Positions 24,117 to 33,726 are shown, numbered from the stretch's first letter. The stretch is DNA of 64,000 nt from Apodospora peruviana (GCA_033439685.1 JAUEDM010000008.1:1674001-1738000); one strand, 5' to 3'. Numbers and translations are program-made. The notes: generated from the sequence alone by a model not told the origin.

Positions 24117-24487
24117 GTGATCATGCGGATAGGACGGAGACGCGGATTGAAGCTGATAAAATGAAAATGTACCAGTTATCTAGTGAATATCAGGTTGGAA
24201 ATAGCGGACATGGATGCACCGTCCAGACCTCCACTTAGACTTGATAAGAAAAACAACTACATCAGTTATGCCCTTCATGATATAAATATACTGCCCTTTC
24301 AGTTGTTAAGAGATTCTGAATTGTGTATTAGGTCTAATCTAATTTATGTTTATGAAGTACTTCCCAATCAGCCCAGCCCAGCCCAGTCTATTCTATATCC
24401 AAAGGTTTTTCTTAACCGCCCAAAATGCATATCGTGGCAACAAAGCAAAAAAAAAAAAAAAAAAAAACGCAAATCTATTCCTTCGAC
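24117..24487. other. convergent 3' intergenic with poly-A run
   Basis: Between two convergent genes. It holds an A21 run at 24447-24467 and a short CCCAG repeat near 24370. Nothing else was seen. Confidence 0.6.
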
Positions 24488-25411
24488 TCATAAAATCGAG
24501 ACAGCCTCGGCATACTGCTTGTTCAGGAGATGACTGTGCTCCTCGCGATCAGTGCTATACGCAACATCCTTCCACTCCTCCGCCAGCCTGAACACCTCCT
24601 CCAACTTTTGCTTGGTCGAGTTATACGCGTCGGATCCGAAAAAGATGTGGACCGCCCAGGGCCGTCCGGCCGCCACGCCCTCGCGCTTCATGATGTCCAC
24701 GATCCTCGGCGCCACTTTGCTCAGATCGCCCGGCATGAACTCCATCGGGTCTGACATGAACATGCCCACGAGCTTGCCGAATCCGGGCACGTAGTCCTTT
24801 ATGCCCTCATCCACACCACCCCCAAAGGTCGAGTCGCCCTCGGCGCGCGGCTGGCCGAGGTGCGTCGGGAAACCGCCGCACTCAAACGCCACACAATCGA
24901 TGCCCAAGGGGCGGAGCTCCTTGTGCAAGCTCTCGATATAGGCGCTCAGGGCGGCTTTCGATGCTGCATAGTGCGACATGAAGGGCAGCGGTGTCCAGGC
25001 GGAGCTGGACGACGTAAACCCGATGCGGCCGTGGCCCTGGGCTCTCATAAAAGGGAGAATGGCCTGCGTGACGTGCATCTGTCCAAACAGGTTGACCTGA
25101 AACATATTGGCAATGTAGTCGTCTTCGGCCTCCTCGGCGCTCTTCATGGCCGAGACGCCGGCGTTGTTGAGCAGGATGTCGATATGACCAAAGATCTCCC
25201 ATGCCTCCTTGACCTTGGTGGTGATCTCCCGACGGCCGGCCGAGATGTCGAGCTCGAGCAGGGCGAAGGAGTCGGATTTGAGCGAGCCAAGGCGCTCCTC
25301 AACCTTGCGGCCCGAGGCGATGACCTTGTCACCGCGCGAGATGATGTGCTCGACGAGGGAACGGCCGATTCCCGAGGTGGTTCCTGTGACGAGCCAGATG
25401 AGAGGAGCCAT
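24488..25411 (-). CDS. short-chain dehydrogenase/reductase (classical SDR)
   Basis: NAD(P)-dependent oxidoreductase of the classical SDR family, single exon, 307 residues from ATG 25411. It shows the cofactor motif TGTTSGIG (residues 9-16), an Arg in GRKVEE favouring NADP, the NNAG motif, the catalytic Ser in TSSSSAW and the YAASK catalytic Tyr/Lys pair. A C-terminal extension after the fold is usual for this group of fungal single-gene SDRs. The substrate is not predictable. The 5' leader is a CCAA-rich repeat directly before the ATG. The gene is convergent with the uncharacterised gene to the left. Confidence 0.9.
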   Translation of the reverse strand: MAPLIWLVTGTTSGIGRSLVEHIISRGDKVIASGRKVEERLGSLKSDSFALLELDISAGRREITTKVKEAWEIFGHIDILLNNAGVSAMKSAEEAEDDYIANMFQVNLFGQMHVTQAILPFMRAQGHGRIGFTSSSSAWTPLPFMSHYAASKAALSAYIESLHKELRPLGIDCVAFECGGFPTHLGQPRAEGDSTFGGGVDEGIKDYVPGFGKLVGMFMSDPMEFMPGDLSKVAPRIVDIMKREGVAAGRPWAVHIFFGSDAYNSTKQKLEEVFRLAEEWKDVAYSTDREEHSHLLNKQYAEAVSIL

Positions 25412-25420
25412 TGTTGCTGA

Positions 25421-25476
25421 TGGTTGGCTGGATGGATGAGTTTGGATGGTTGGTTGGATGGTTGGTTGGTTGGTTT
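25421..25476. repeat. GGTT/GGAT tetranucleotide tract in the SDR leader
   Basis: Imperfect TTGG and ATGG repeats on the plus strand (CCAA/CCAT in the transcript) begin about 10 bp upstream of the SDR start codon. The tract makes an unstructured C/A-rich 5' leader. It is probably a microsatellite with no coding role. Confidence 0.75.
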
Positions 25477-25899
25477 GTGTGAAGTCTAAAGACTAAGATA
25501 CAATGGATGTTTGGAGATTGGATAGTAGGAATTGATGTTGTGTTTCTTGGATCATGTTGAGTGGCGATCCAGTGCATCTTTAATAGTTGGACGGATTCAC
25601 CTGCTTGTCTGTGTGGCTACCTATTCTTTGTGATGAAACAATTATCGATGCTGCCGGGTTACGGGCAGCGGCGGTTGTGATTGCTTCTTCGGAGTCATTC
25701 AAGAGTCCGACGACAGGCCGGGACAGACTGAGGAACTGGTCACACAGTCTGGGGAATAGCGGTGTTCCTTGGCCACTTGCAACCTGCCGTGCCATGCGGC
25801 CGATGCGGGCGGTGCGGGAAATGCGGCCGATGCGGCCACGGTACCGCACACCTCGTTTCCCAAAGAGGAATTCTGACAAACCAACATGCGTCGCCAAGA
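25477..25899. other. intergenic with GCGG-rich imperfect repeats
   Basis: Between the SDR gene and the subtilase relic. Around 25795-25850 are imperfect repeats of a GCGGCCGATGCGG-like unit, which create Arg/Met-rich ORFs on both strands that I do not believe are translated. Confidence 0.45.
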
Positions 25900-26494
25900 T
25901 CATGACCAACTGGCTGACATACTGTGAGCCGGTGATAGTGAGAGAAATGGAGGCAGTCTGCTTTGAGGTCTTGTGACTTCCCAGGATGGAGTAAAGGATA
26001 CAGCAAAATCTGGGAACTTAGCGACGGCTGTTTTCAGCTGTCCATCACAGGGCTGAGCTGGTACGAAGTGCCCGACTTGACCTCGACGCAGTCCGGGTTT
26101 TATTCCTGATTGCAGAGCAACACAGGCCAGGCTGACTAGACCACGTCGCCACGGTGTCCATGTGTCGACGGCTGTTCTTATGGTGTCTGCAATGATTTTG
26201 GGCCAACAGAGCGTGTTGTCCTTGGCAACCTTTGCAATATACAACTCGGCTTCGGGAGCGTAGTCGGCGAGCAGACCCGTTGTGAATGTTCCATGTCCAC
26301 AAGTATCACGCATATCCTTGAACTGGGCGCTTGTCCAGTTGTGCCTCTCTTTGATTTTTGCAGCGTTGATGTTGTGGTATTCGTCAACGCCGGAGTCAAG
26401 CACTGCAATTTTCACGGGAGATTTAGGAACGTCATCGATGAACTGTTTGTAGACATCTGTGTACTTTTGTTTCCAAGCCAGGTACTCGTCGAGT
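25900..26494 (-). pseudogene. truncated subtilisin-like (S8) peptidase relic
   Basis: From 26494 to about 26158 the minus strand encodes part of a fungal subtilase: LDEYLAWKQKYTDVYKQF, then the catalytic Asp block KIAVLDSGVD and the catalytic His block DTCGHGTFTTGLL, then a normal AELYIAKVAKD strand. After AVDTW similarity stops and the frame runs into low-quality sequence to a stop at 25900. The catalytic serine region (GTSMA) and the whole C-terminal half are absent, as are the start codon and any N-terminal region. A splice-acceptor-like TTTTTAG precedes 26494, so the piece may be a former internal exon. It begins 40 bp after the stop of the F-box gene. It cannot be an active protease as it stands. 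Confidence 0.7.
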
Positions 26495-26533
26495 CTAAAA
26501 ATTGACACGTTAGAAATGTGAAATAATTTACCA

Positions 26534-27778
26534 CTAATCTCCACGCTCCTCAAACCGAAACTTGTTCTTCTTCTCCTGTCCCAGCCTGATAAACCTCTTC
26601 TCGTCTATCGACGGTCGGTGCTGGCTCCTGCCACCGCCCCATTCCTGAGGCTTCTCGTACCCGCGGTAGATATCAGGCACAACCGGGCTCCTACTTGGGT
26701 GGAACGAGTCCCTGAACGTCATGGAATGATCCGGCCAGAGATGGGACTGCCACTCTTCGTCGGCGGGAATCTGGCCGCGCCCGAGATCTTTCCACGACGT
26801 CAGCACGCACGCCCTGCCTCGGGTGTCGGGCAGGTCGACGAAGCCGAGCGAATAGTCGGTGAAGCAGAGGTCGCACGCTTCGACAAGGAAATTGTTTTTA
26901 TTTTGGTTGGAGAGCCCGCAGTCCAAGGTGCACGGCAAGGAATGGTTCCACGCGCAATGGTGGTGTTCTCGGTGTTTGCTCTCGAGCAGATCGTCGACGC
27001 CCTCGTGGTTCTCGGCCGGCAGGGATTTCAGCGGGATGGGGTACTGGCTGGCCCAAGTGACATGGCGGCAGCACTTGCCAACGTCCCAAGGGTGTTCCTC
27101 AAACACCTTAGAGGCATGGCGAACAGCGTCCAGAATATCGTCGGCATGCTTTGCCGGAAGAATCAATTTCTCTGTCTTGATGATCAAGTGGCCGCAGACG
27201 ACACGGAAATTATAGTACGTGTGGATTTTGAAGAGGTCCTCCTCGACCTTATGACTGGACGCCAGCGTTTCGGGCGCGAAGAGCCTAGTCATGTTGTGGC
27301 GGCTGCAGGACAGCACTGCGGCAACCGTGTTGAACGTAACTTGCACTGGAAGATATGGCGTGTCTCCGCGCTCCCAGGACTGTTGCGTCTGGCACGCCCG
27401 CATGCTTCTATAGCAGGACTTGGAGGTCAAGTCGTGAATTGGGAATGGCGAGTGGAAGACGCGACAGACTGGACACAGAACGTCTGGCAGGAACATGCCG
27501 TCTCTGTGGAGGAGGTGGAGGAAGGCATATTGCGCACGTGAGTCGAGTTTGAAGACGTCGGTGCCCAGCCGGATGAGCATGCCACGACTAACTAGAGCCA
27601 GCGAAGCACGTTCGATCCGGGAAAGGAATTTCGCAACCTGGAGGACAATTTCGAGAGGGATGGTTTCCAAGGACCACCCTTCTGGTGGACGTCGTGGATT
27701 CCGATTTGAAGGCAGTGATGCGGTGGCCTGCCGCTCGCCCAAGATTCGTCCTGAAAGTGAGAGAAGAGCAGAAAACAT
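26534..27778 (-). CDS. F-box domain protein
   Basis: Single-exon 414-residue protein from ATG 27778. An F-box (about residues 33-75) reads WSLETIPLEIVLQVAKFLSR followed by RASLALVSRGML, the fungal form, expected to bind Skp1 in an SCF ubiquitin ligase. The rest has Cys/His-rich stretches (CPVCRVFHSPF, HHHCAWNHSLPCTLDCG, EACDLCF) typical of lineage-expanded fungal F-box proteins, with no recognised substrate-binding repeat. The Lys/Arg/Glu-rich end stops at 26534, next to the subtilase relic. The target is unknown. These families turn over fast, which fits the relic beside it. Confidence 0.8.
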   Translation of the reverse strand: MFSALLSLSGRILGERQATASLPSNRNPRRPPEGWSLETIPLEIVLQVAKFLSRIERASLALVSRGMLIRLGTDVFKLDSRAQYAFLHLLHRDGMFLPDVLCPVCRVFHSPFPIHDLTSKSCYRSMRACQTQQSWERGDTPYLPVQVTFNTVAAVLSCSRHNMTRLFAPETLASSHKVEEDLFKIHTYYNFRVVCGHLIIKTEKLILPAKHADDILDAVRHASKVFEEHPWDVGKCCRHVTWASQYPIPLKSLPAENHEGVDDLLESKHREHHHCAWNHSLPCTLDCGLSNQNKNNFLVEACDLCFTDYSLGFVDLPDTRGRACVLTSWKDLGRGQIPADEEWQSHLWPDHSMTFRDSFHPSRSPVVPDIYRGYEKPQEWGGGRSQHRPSIDEKRFIRLGQEKKNKFRFEERGD

Positions 27779-28442
27779 GATCAGGTCTTTGATAAATGAA
27801 GTCGTGAAGGCTCAGTTTAATGATGAGACCAAGAATTATTTCTTTCAAATATTAGAGTTCGTGCGCTCTGCATTATAGATTTCAACTTGATTCCTCCCAG
27901 TCAGTTCTAACAGATGAATAGGAGGCCACGCAAGCTGCAGGGGACGAAATGCGGGGAGTTTGTGTACGAAAGGCACAGCTTCTTTGGTCAACGAATAATA
28001 ATACGAGCTCCCCATACGCAGGCAGAATTGTGAGAAAAGGGGCTTTTTGCAGACCTTAAGTAGTCCGAGATCTTCGAAGTCCAATAACAGGTCTCGGTGA
28101 TTCAGGCCAATTCAATACGATGATTCCAACCTCGCCGCGTCATCTTCGTAACAACTCTTGCATACGTTGCATATGATCATCCTTCAAGTGACCAGGCTTC
28201 CCGCGTGCCCGATTACTGAGGTGAAACAACTCTGCTGGTTATTATCTTCCTATTTATCGCTGATTAGATACTTACCGAGAATTAGAGGTTAAGACATAAT
28301 TATAACACTATCTAGAGTAAAAGTAATATGGGGATACTAGCTGGGCTAATATACAGTGTCTGCGCAGAGCTGCTCGAAATTCTAGACATGGGCTGCTGTG
28401 GAGTCCATAGGCGAGACTCTGGAAAAACGATTATAAATCAAC
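27779..28442. other. intergenic, no supported gene
   Basis: About 660 bp upstream of the F-box gene and of the tRNA. AT-rich toward the tRNA. A 79-codon minus ORF at 27845-28084 has no ATG and no motif. Nothing else was recognised. Confidence 0.5.
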
Positions 28443-28526
28443 GGGTACATGGTCTAGTGGTATGATTTTCGCTTTGCATTGATTGCACCTTGTGAAAGGT
28501 CCTGGGTTCAATCCCCAGTGTATCCA
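28443..28526 (+). tRNA. tRNA-Ala(TGC) with 12-nt intron
   Basis: A complete cloverleaf folds by eye. The acceptor GGGTACA pairs with TGTATCC and has a G3:U70 pair and discriminator A at 28526. The anticodon stem is TTCGC with GTGAA, and the T-arm is CTGGG-TTCAATC-CCCAG. The A box TGGTCTAGTGG is at 28450-28460 and the B box GGTTCAATCCC at 28505-28515. The 19-nt anticodon loop needs an intron. Placed after position 37 as in nuclear tRNAs, it is 28479-28490, leaving anticodon TGC. The intron contains TGCA, able to pair with the anticodon as splicing requires. The body resembles fungal tRNA-Pro, but G3:U70, A73 and TGC all indicate alanine. The isotype is the less certain part. Confidence 0.75.
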
Positions 28527-28537
28527 ATTGAAAGAAA

Positions 28538-28572
28538 GAGTTCTTCGGAACTCAGAACTCTGCTTTTTTTTT
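28538..28572 (+). terminator. tRNA 3' trailer: UUCG hairpin and T9 Pol III terminator
   Basis: GAGTTC-TTCG-GAACTC (28538-28553) forms a 6-bp stem closed by a C(UUCG)G tetraloop, 11 nt after the tRNA. A T9 run at 28564-28572 is the likely RNA polymerase III stop. The same block recurs 192 bp downstream in the second tandem unit. Confidence 0.65.
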
Positions 28573-28671
28573 ATCTTTTGATAAACTCCTCTTACAGTTG
28601 GAGTCTTCACAGGTCTTTTTGATCACACCATTTTACACACTCTTATTTTCATTCCCCTATATGTGTCAGAG

Positions 28672-28718
28672 TGATTGCACCTTGTGAAAGGTCCTGGGTT
28701 CAATCCCCAGTGTATCCA
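28672..28718 (+). pseudogene. tRNA 3'-half pseudogene with orphan B box
   Basis: Right tandem unit: the tRNA sequence from inside the intron to the discriminator, with the B box at 28697-28707 but no acceptor 5' strand, D-arm or A box. It cannot fold as a tRNA. It could still bind TFIIIC. Confidence 0.85.
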
Positions 28719-28863
28719 ATTGAAAGAAAGAGTTCTTCGGAACTCAGAACTCTGCTTTTTTTTTATCTTTTGATAAACTCCTCTTACAGTTGGAGTCTTC
28801 ACAGGTCTTTTTGATCACACCATTTTACACACTCTTATTTTCATTCCCCTATATGTGTCAGAG

Positions 28864-29141
28864 TGATTGCAGCATGCAACATCTACCCGATCTTTCTTCC
28901 TCTCACGAAGAGTCTCTGGTACCGACCAAGTTCGCCTACGGCAGGTCCTTACATTGAAAAGTGGCGCAGGCCAACAACACCACACCAACACCTTTCAGCT
29001 CGCGTACGCATGCAGGCACTAACAGTTTGGAACTGGACATAAGATCTCCTCTCTCCCTCGCCATCCATCCCACTTCTTTTCTTCAACCTAACTCCACCTT
29101 GAACTTTCAAGCTACCTTAACCACGGTCCAAATAACTCAGC
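28864..29141. promoter_or_regulatory. upstream region and leader of NUDIX gene
   Basis: Begins with the partial third TGATTGCA of the tandem repeat and becomes pyrimidine-rich (CTTTCTTCCTCTC, CCTCTCTCCCTCG) before the start codon, as is common in fungal promoters. No other feature. Confidence 0.4.
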
Positions 29142-29672
29142 ATGACACACTCATCACCACCCCCCAGATTTCCAACCCCGAAAGTCATCGGCATCAAACA
29201 CGCCCACAAGATATACACAGCCCGCTCCGCCGTCCGCGTGGTCGCCTTCAACGCGGCAGGGAAAATCGCCATCGTCTACGCCAAGCGCGACAACTACTAC
29301 AAGCTGCCCGGCGGCGGCATCGACTCCCCGGACGAGGCGCACGAGACGGCCGTCGTGAGAGAAATGCGCGAGGAGACGGGTGGGCGGATCAAGTTGCGTT
29401 CCGGGGTTGGGTGCGTCGCGACGACCGAAGAGTATCGAGGTGACCTGCATCAGATCTCGTATTGTTACGTCGCCGACCTATTAGTGGAGGACTCGGACGA
29501 CTTCTTAGAAAGTCCCAACTTGACTGAGGACGAGGTGGCCGATGGGCTCGTTCATTTGTGGGTTTCGGTGGCTGAGGCGAAGAGGAGGATGGAGGAGGTC
29601 GAACCCACGAGTGAGCTAGGCAGGTTTATTAAAGAGAGGGATGGGTACCTTATAAGGGAGGCAACGAGATGA
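29142..29672 (+). CDS. NUDIX hydrolase
   Basis: 176-residue single-exon protein of the NUDIX superfamily, which hydrolyses nucleoside diphosphates linked to another moiety. The NUDIX box at residues 59-81 fits Gx5Ex7REUxEExGU as G-IDSPD-E-AHETAVV-REMREETG. The last position is Gly rather than a large hydrophobic residue, a mild deviation. The motif is preceded by the usual KLPGGG strand. The ATG at 29142 is the first in frame with the domain. No targeting signal is seen. Resemblance is to the MutT-like group, but the substrate (8-oxo-dGTP, ADP-ribose, NADH or other) cannot be inferred. Confidence 0.9.
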   Translation: MTHSSPPPRFPTPKVIGIKHAHKIYTARSAVRVVAFNAAGKIAIVYAKRDNYYKLPGGGIDSPDEAHETAVVREMREETGGRIKLRSGVGCVATTEEYRGDLHQISYCYVADLLVEDSDDFLESPNLTEDEVADGLVHLWVSVAEAKRRMEEVEPTSELGRFIKERDGYLIREATR

Positions 29673-29899
29673 TAAAGGAGAGCCCGGGGAGTAGAGAGTA
29701 CAAGTAGACTTTCTCGTTTCTGCTACTATAAGTAGTTTCAAAGACTGTTGAAGCAAATTTATCGTGTCGTTAATTACATGTACTTATGGTGAGAAGTTGT
29801 GTGCTATGTTCAGAATCCTACTCCAATCATTTGTATCTACGTTTTTTTTTTCCATTCACCACCACCTCGTTCACCCCAGAGCTCCAAGGTTTTGCAAAC

Positions 29900-30519
29900 T
29901 TAAGCTCCAATCTAGAAACCATAAAAAGTCAGCTTCGCTTCAAGGAATCTACATCCTCCATTTTCATGGTAGACTGTACATACCTGCCAAACATCCAAGG
30001 CAACACCTCCCTCGAACGGCGCGCCGCTGGCATAAGCAACGATATTGTTCAGCCACGCGTACTTGGAGCTCCCGGTCTCAAAGAGGATCTGCACGTGCGG
30101 CGCGTGGCCCTTCTCCGTGACCATGATGGTAGCGTTATCGTGGGTGTTGAGCACGTAGACCGCGTCTGGGCTGAAAGTGCCCTTGTTGTCCGTCAGGCCC
30201 CAGTCGAGGCCGATGCCGACGGTACCTGTAAACCAGTTAGCAAACCTGAAATACGGTGCTCAAGAGAACCAACCGTTTAGATGGTTGTGATTGAACGCAA
30301 CGCACCATTCAACTTAGGCCCGGAAAACGTTCCCCCATTAATGGGAATGATGCCGCGGCTGCCGTAGGGGACAGAACCCAGCTCGACGGTCGGCGGCATG
30401 AGCAGCTTGACGCTGTAGAGGAACGACAGAGGCGGCGGAGTGGGCTCAGCGGCCCGAACGCAGTTGGAGGCGCTGACGGCCAGGGCCGCCGAGAGGAAGG
30501 TGGTAAGTGAGCCGAGCAT
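29900..30519 (-). CDS. secreted DUF3237 family protein
   Basis: Three exons, 30519-30306, 30225-29984 and 29911-29900, give 155 residues. Introns of 80 and 72 nt have donors GTGCGT and GTATGT. A signal peptide is likely (MLGSLTTFLSAALAVSASNC). The DUF3237 fold is recognised from RGIIPINGGTFSGPKLNG followed across the first junction by TVGIGLDWGLTDNKG and a YVLNTHDNATIMV strand. The last exon adds only Ile-Gly-Ala, ending the final strand VALDVWQIGA. Start at ATG 30519, because the upstream in-frame codons would bury the signal peptide. The family's function is unknown; secretion is inferred. Confidence 0.8.
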
Positions 30520-31574
30520 GATGAACTTTTTTCTGTTGACTTTGATTTCGGGATGTGAGTTGTTGATCAGCGGTTTGAAAGGTAGAGCTGTGCAACACAC
30601 CTTTTTGTTTTCTAGAAGTTTGCTTAAGTGTCTAGAACTGGATACAGCGCCGCCGTCTCAAGTCCCAATGGTGGCGGCGGCGTCGAAAGTCCCTTTATAT
30701 ACACAAACTCCGCCTCAGCCCCCCACGCAGTTCATGCTCGATTCCGATACGCGTATGGAAGTTTTCCACAACAGATTTGACCCAGATGTCCGGATAGTAC
30801 TCCACTTTTTCCAAAGAAATTGGCAGTCATATAATCCCGTTTAGTCGTCCCGGTCCCAATATGGCGGAACAAGGGGATGAGAACTCAGTGCCGCATGATG
30901 TTTGTGTGACTTTTTGCGCAACGTTGGGGGCTAACTCGTTGTGGTTCGCGGCTAATAAAGCTTGTGCGGCGCGGCAGGTTGGTCGTCTGTGTGCAGCATG
31001 CGGTGATTTCCGATTCCTTCTCCCCGCTCACCGATACAGGGCATTTTTGCCTGAAGGGTTCTTGCGGTGAATGAAGCATATGTCTGGATCTAGACTAGGC
31101 TAGGCCTAGAAGCAAAAGATTCCAAAGGGATGATTGGGCCTGCAGAGGAGCTGCATTTCTGGTAACGGAAAAATAGCGTTGCGACCAACATATGGTTTAT
31201 TGATTAGGTTCCGGCTCATCGTATCTGCAGGGCCTCGCCAGCTCGCCCGCACGGGTGGTTGGGCTCGTTCGCTTTTGGTGAAGCGAATCCGCGGAACCGG
31301 AATGAATCCCAATAACCGCAATTTGTGTTCGCGGTTTCGGGACCGGCTGGACTGCCGGGATTGTTGGGTGAGATGTCTCCATTTGGATCATGTGGAATAT
31401 CGGGACAGGATATGATCAGTGCGAGCGACAGAGCATAGCCTGAAGCTTGACTTCGCAAAAAAATGTAATCCGGAAGAAGAAGCCTCCTCGACCGAACCAA
31501 GCAACTAGGTAGGTCGGGTCCTTGGCGTCCAATGCTTGTTCCAAAGTGTTGGTACGGTACCATGACAGTGCTCG
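30520..31574. other. intergenic, no supported gene
   Basis: About 1.05 kb upstream of the DUF3237 gene and downstream of the ankyrin gene. Only short overlapping ORFs on both strands, none with a motif. Confidence 0.5.
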
Positions 31575-33726
31575 TCAGTCCAACCTCCCCGTCACCGTCC
31601 AAGTCACACGCATCGAATTTTCCAAAGTCCAGCCATCAATCAAAGACGCAATAGCCTCAAAATTCGCCGACTTGGCCATTTCCGCCGGAGTTTCCGGACA
31701 TCTGGCATCCTTCTTTGCACCCATCCTCAATAGCCAGAGCACAGTATGGTCGTGTCCCATCCGCGCAGCGATATGCAGGGGAGTCTTCATATTCTTGTTT
31801 GGAAGATTGATATCCGCACCCAGTCCGTGAAGGTAAATCGCACAGCAGAGATGTCCCATCCCGCACGCAACATAGAATGCGTTGCTCCCAAACTTGTCGG
31901 CACGATTCCAGTCAGCACCAGCACCATTTCGATTGTCGTAATAAACAAGAAACTTAATCAAAAAGTCGTGGCCCTTCATTGCAGCGTGTATCAGCGGGGT
32001 GGCCCCGTTATTGTCGGTGCAGTTCAGGTCGACTCGATATGTCTCGCACCGTAGGAGCTGCTCGACACATTTCTGGTGGCCGTTTTTCGCCGCGTGGTGT
32101 ATGGCCTGCATCCCGAGCTGGTCCGGTTCCCGCGGGTCGGCGTGGTGACGGAGGAGCAAGTCGACGAGGCGCGCGTCGCCTGACTCGCATGCTTTGACTA
32201 GGAGAGTTTGCTTCTTCTCGTTCCTGCCGAGATCAGGTTTCGCGCCGGCGCGTAGCAAAGCCAATAGACCCTCTGGATCGTCGTCGCCAAGGCAGCCCAG
32301 GCTTGCCATTGCCCAGAGCGCGGTTGGGCGCTCTTGATCCTTGCCGGAGCAATGGTTGACGTCGGCACCGTAGCGGATCAGAAGCTTGATGGCGTCGACC
32401 TGGCCTGTTGAAGCGGCATACCAGAGCGGTGAATGGTTCATATGGTCCAGTACAGCTTGTGAGTTGAGATCGATTCTGCGAGACCGCGCTGCTTCTGCCA
32501 GAATCTCGAGATCTTCCATGAAGCCGTGTTGAGCAGCGAGTGATATTGGGTTTATTCTCTCGACTTCAGTCCCCATACTCGGGTCGGCTTTCACACCCCT
32601 GACCTCACGCTCCAGCAGGAGCCGCAGGACGGTTGCGTCATGGGGCACGATCTCCCGATCCTCACCACAAACGCACTCCAGAAGTGGCGTGCGTCCCTTA
32701 TGATCGCGGGCGTTGGGGTCAGCGCCGTTGTTGAGCAAGACCTGGACGACGGAAAAGAGAGATTTTCTTGCCGCAATATGGAGGGCAGTCTGCCCGTGGC
32801 TGTCGGCTTGAGATAGATTGGCCCCATGGCCGATCAAGGTCAGCGCGATGCCATCGTGGTTGTTGGCCAGGGAAAGCATGAGCGGGCTTTCCTTGTCATG
32901 CGAGCAGTTGACCTTGGCGTCGTAGTCAAGCAGGAGCATGACCATCCGCCCGTCGCCATTCTTTGCCGCGATATGTAGCGGGAATAAACCGTTCTTGTCG
33001 TCCGAAGGGAAGTTGGGGTCGACCTGCTGGAGCATCTCCTCGGCCTTGGTCCCATTCTTCTCCCTCACTGCCTTGATGAGCTGTTCTTGGGCGAACGGCC
33101 CAGCGGAGACACGCCTGCGGAACTGGTGGCGGTACATATTCTGTGCATCGATGCTGTCGCGCGAGTTTCGCCTTTCCAGGGCCCTGGCATGTGCCTGACT
33201 GAACACAGGAGTCAGGAACGATCTGGTGTGATTTTGAAAAATGGGATAGGACATGAACTAACGCCTGAAGATTGCTTTGAACAAGCTGCAACGGGGTCAG
33301 CTTCGACTGTATCCTGCGATGCATCCCGTCGAAGTACGCCTTCCTCCAGGCAAGAGTGGCGCTCGACATGCCGTTGGCAATGATGCCGTTGAATCTAGTG
33401 TCGGTTTCGTGGGGGGCCAAGTGCTTTGGAAGCTCAGCGAGAAGAAGCTCGACATCCTGCTGCAGCAGTAAAACGTTATCGCGCAGGACGCTGGCGAGGT
33501 CGACTCTTGACCTTCCGTTGGCCCCATTTTCCAGGGAAGTTGGGCGGAGATCTGCCTCGAGCTGCTCTTTAATGCTTGCTAGTATGATTGCGGCTAACTG
33601 GCAATCGTTCTTGATCTCGGCAACTATTTCATCTGCATTGGCAAAATCGACGATCAATTTTGTCACCGATTGGACTGTTCTGGTCAACGTGATGATAGCA
33701 GTTGTTATTGACAGAGGATCGGCCAT
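31575..33726 (-). CDS. ankyrin-repeat protein with fungal NLR-type N-terminal domain
   Basis: Two exons, 33726-33263 and 33198-31575, encode 695 residues. The 64-nt intron (donor GTTAGT, branch CTGAC, acceptor GTTCAG) is preferred over a 40-nt alternative acceptor. The N-terminal 155 residues begin MADPLSITTAIITLTRTVQSVTKLI, the helical domain that opens many fungal NLR-like (NACHT/NB-ARC) and ankyrin proteins. A long series of ankyrin repeats then fills most of the rest (for example GLFPLHIAAKNGDGRMVMLLL, GQTALHIAARKSLFSVVQVLL, KTPLHIAARMGHDHTVLWLL). No NACHT, kinase or protease domain lies between. A scaffold or non-self recognition role is inferred from the architecture only. Confidence 0.85.

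Larger units (their letters stand above)
28480..28863. repeat. perfect 192-bp tandem duplication containing the 3' half of the tRNA
   Basis: Unit 1 is 28480-28671 and unit 2 is 28672-28863; they appear identical, and a third partial TGATTGCA follows at 28864. The unit starts inside the tRNA intron, so the left copy keeps the full tRNA while the right copy carries only the 3' exon, B box and trailer. An 8-bp TGATTGCA microhomology marks the junctions. Confidence 0.95.

Noticed and set aside
25580..25976. Arg/Met-rich ORFs on both strands
   Set aside because: Created by imperfect GCGGCCGATGCGG-like repeats; no conserved pattern.
25900..27778. F-box protein and subtilase piece as one spliced gene
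   Set aside because: The F-box frame stops at 26534 before the possible donor GTAAAT, so splicing there would not join the frames.
28672..28863. Second functional tRNA in the right tandem unit
   Set aside because: It lacks the acceptor 5' strand, D-arm, A box and 5' anticodon stem.
33199..33262. 40-nt intron version for the ankyrin gene (acceptor ACACCAG)
   Set aside because: 40 nt is too short for typical fungal introns; the 64-nt version has a CTGAC branch site and keeps the frame.
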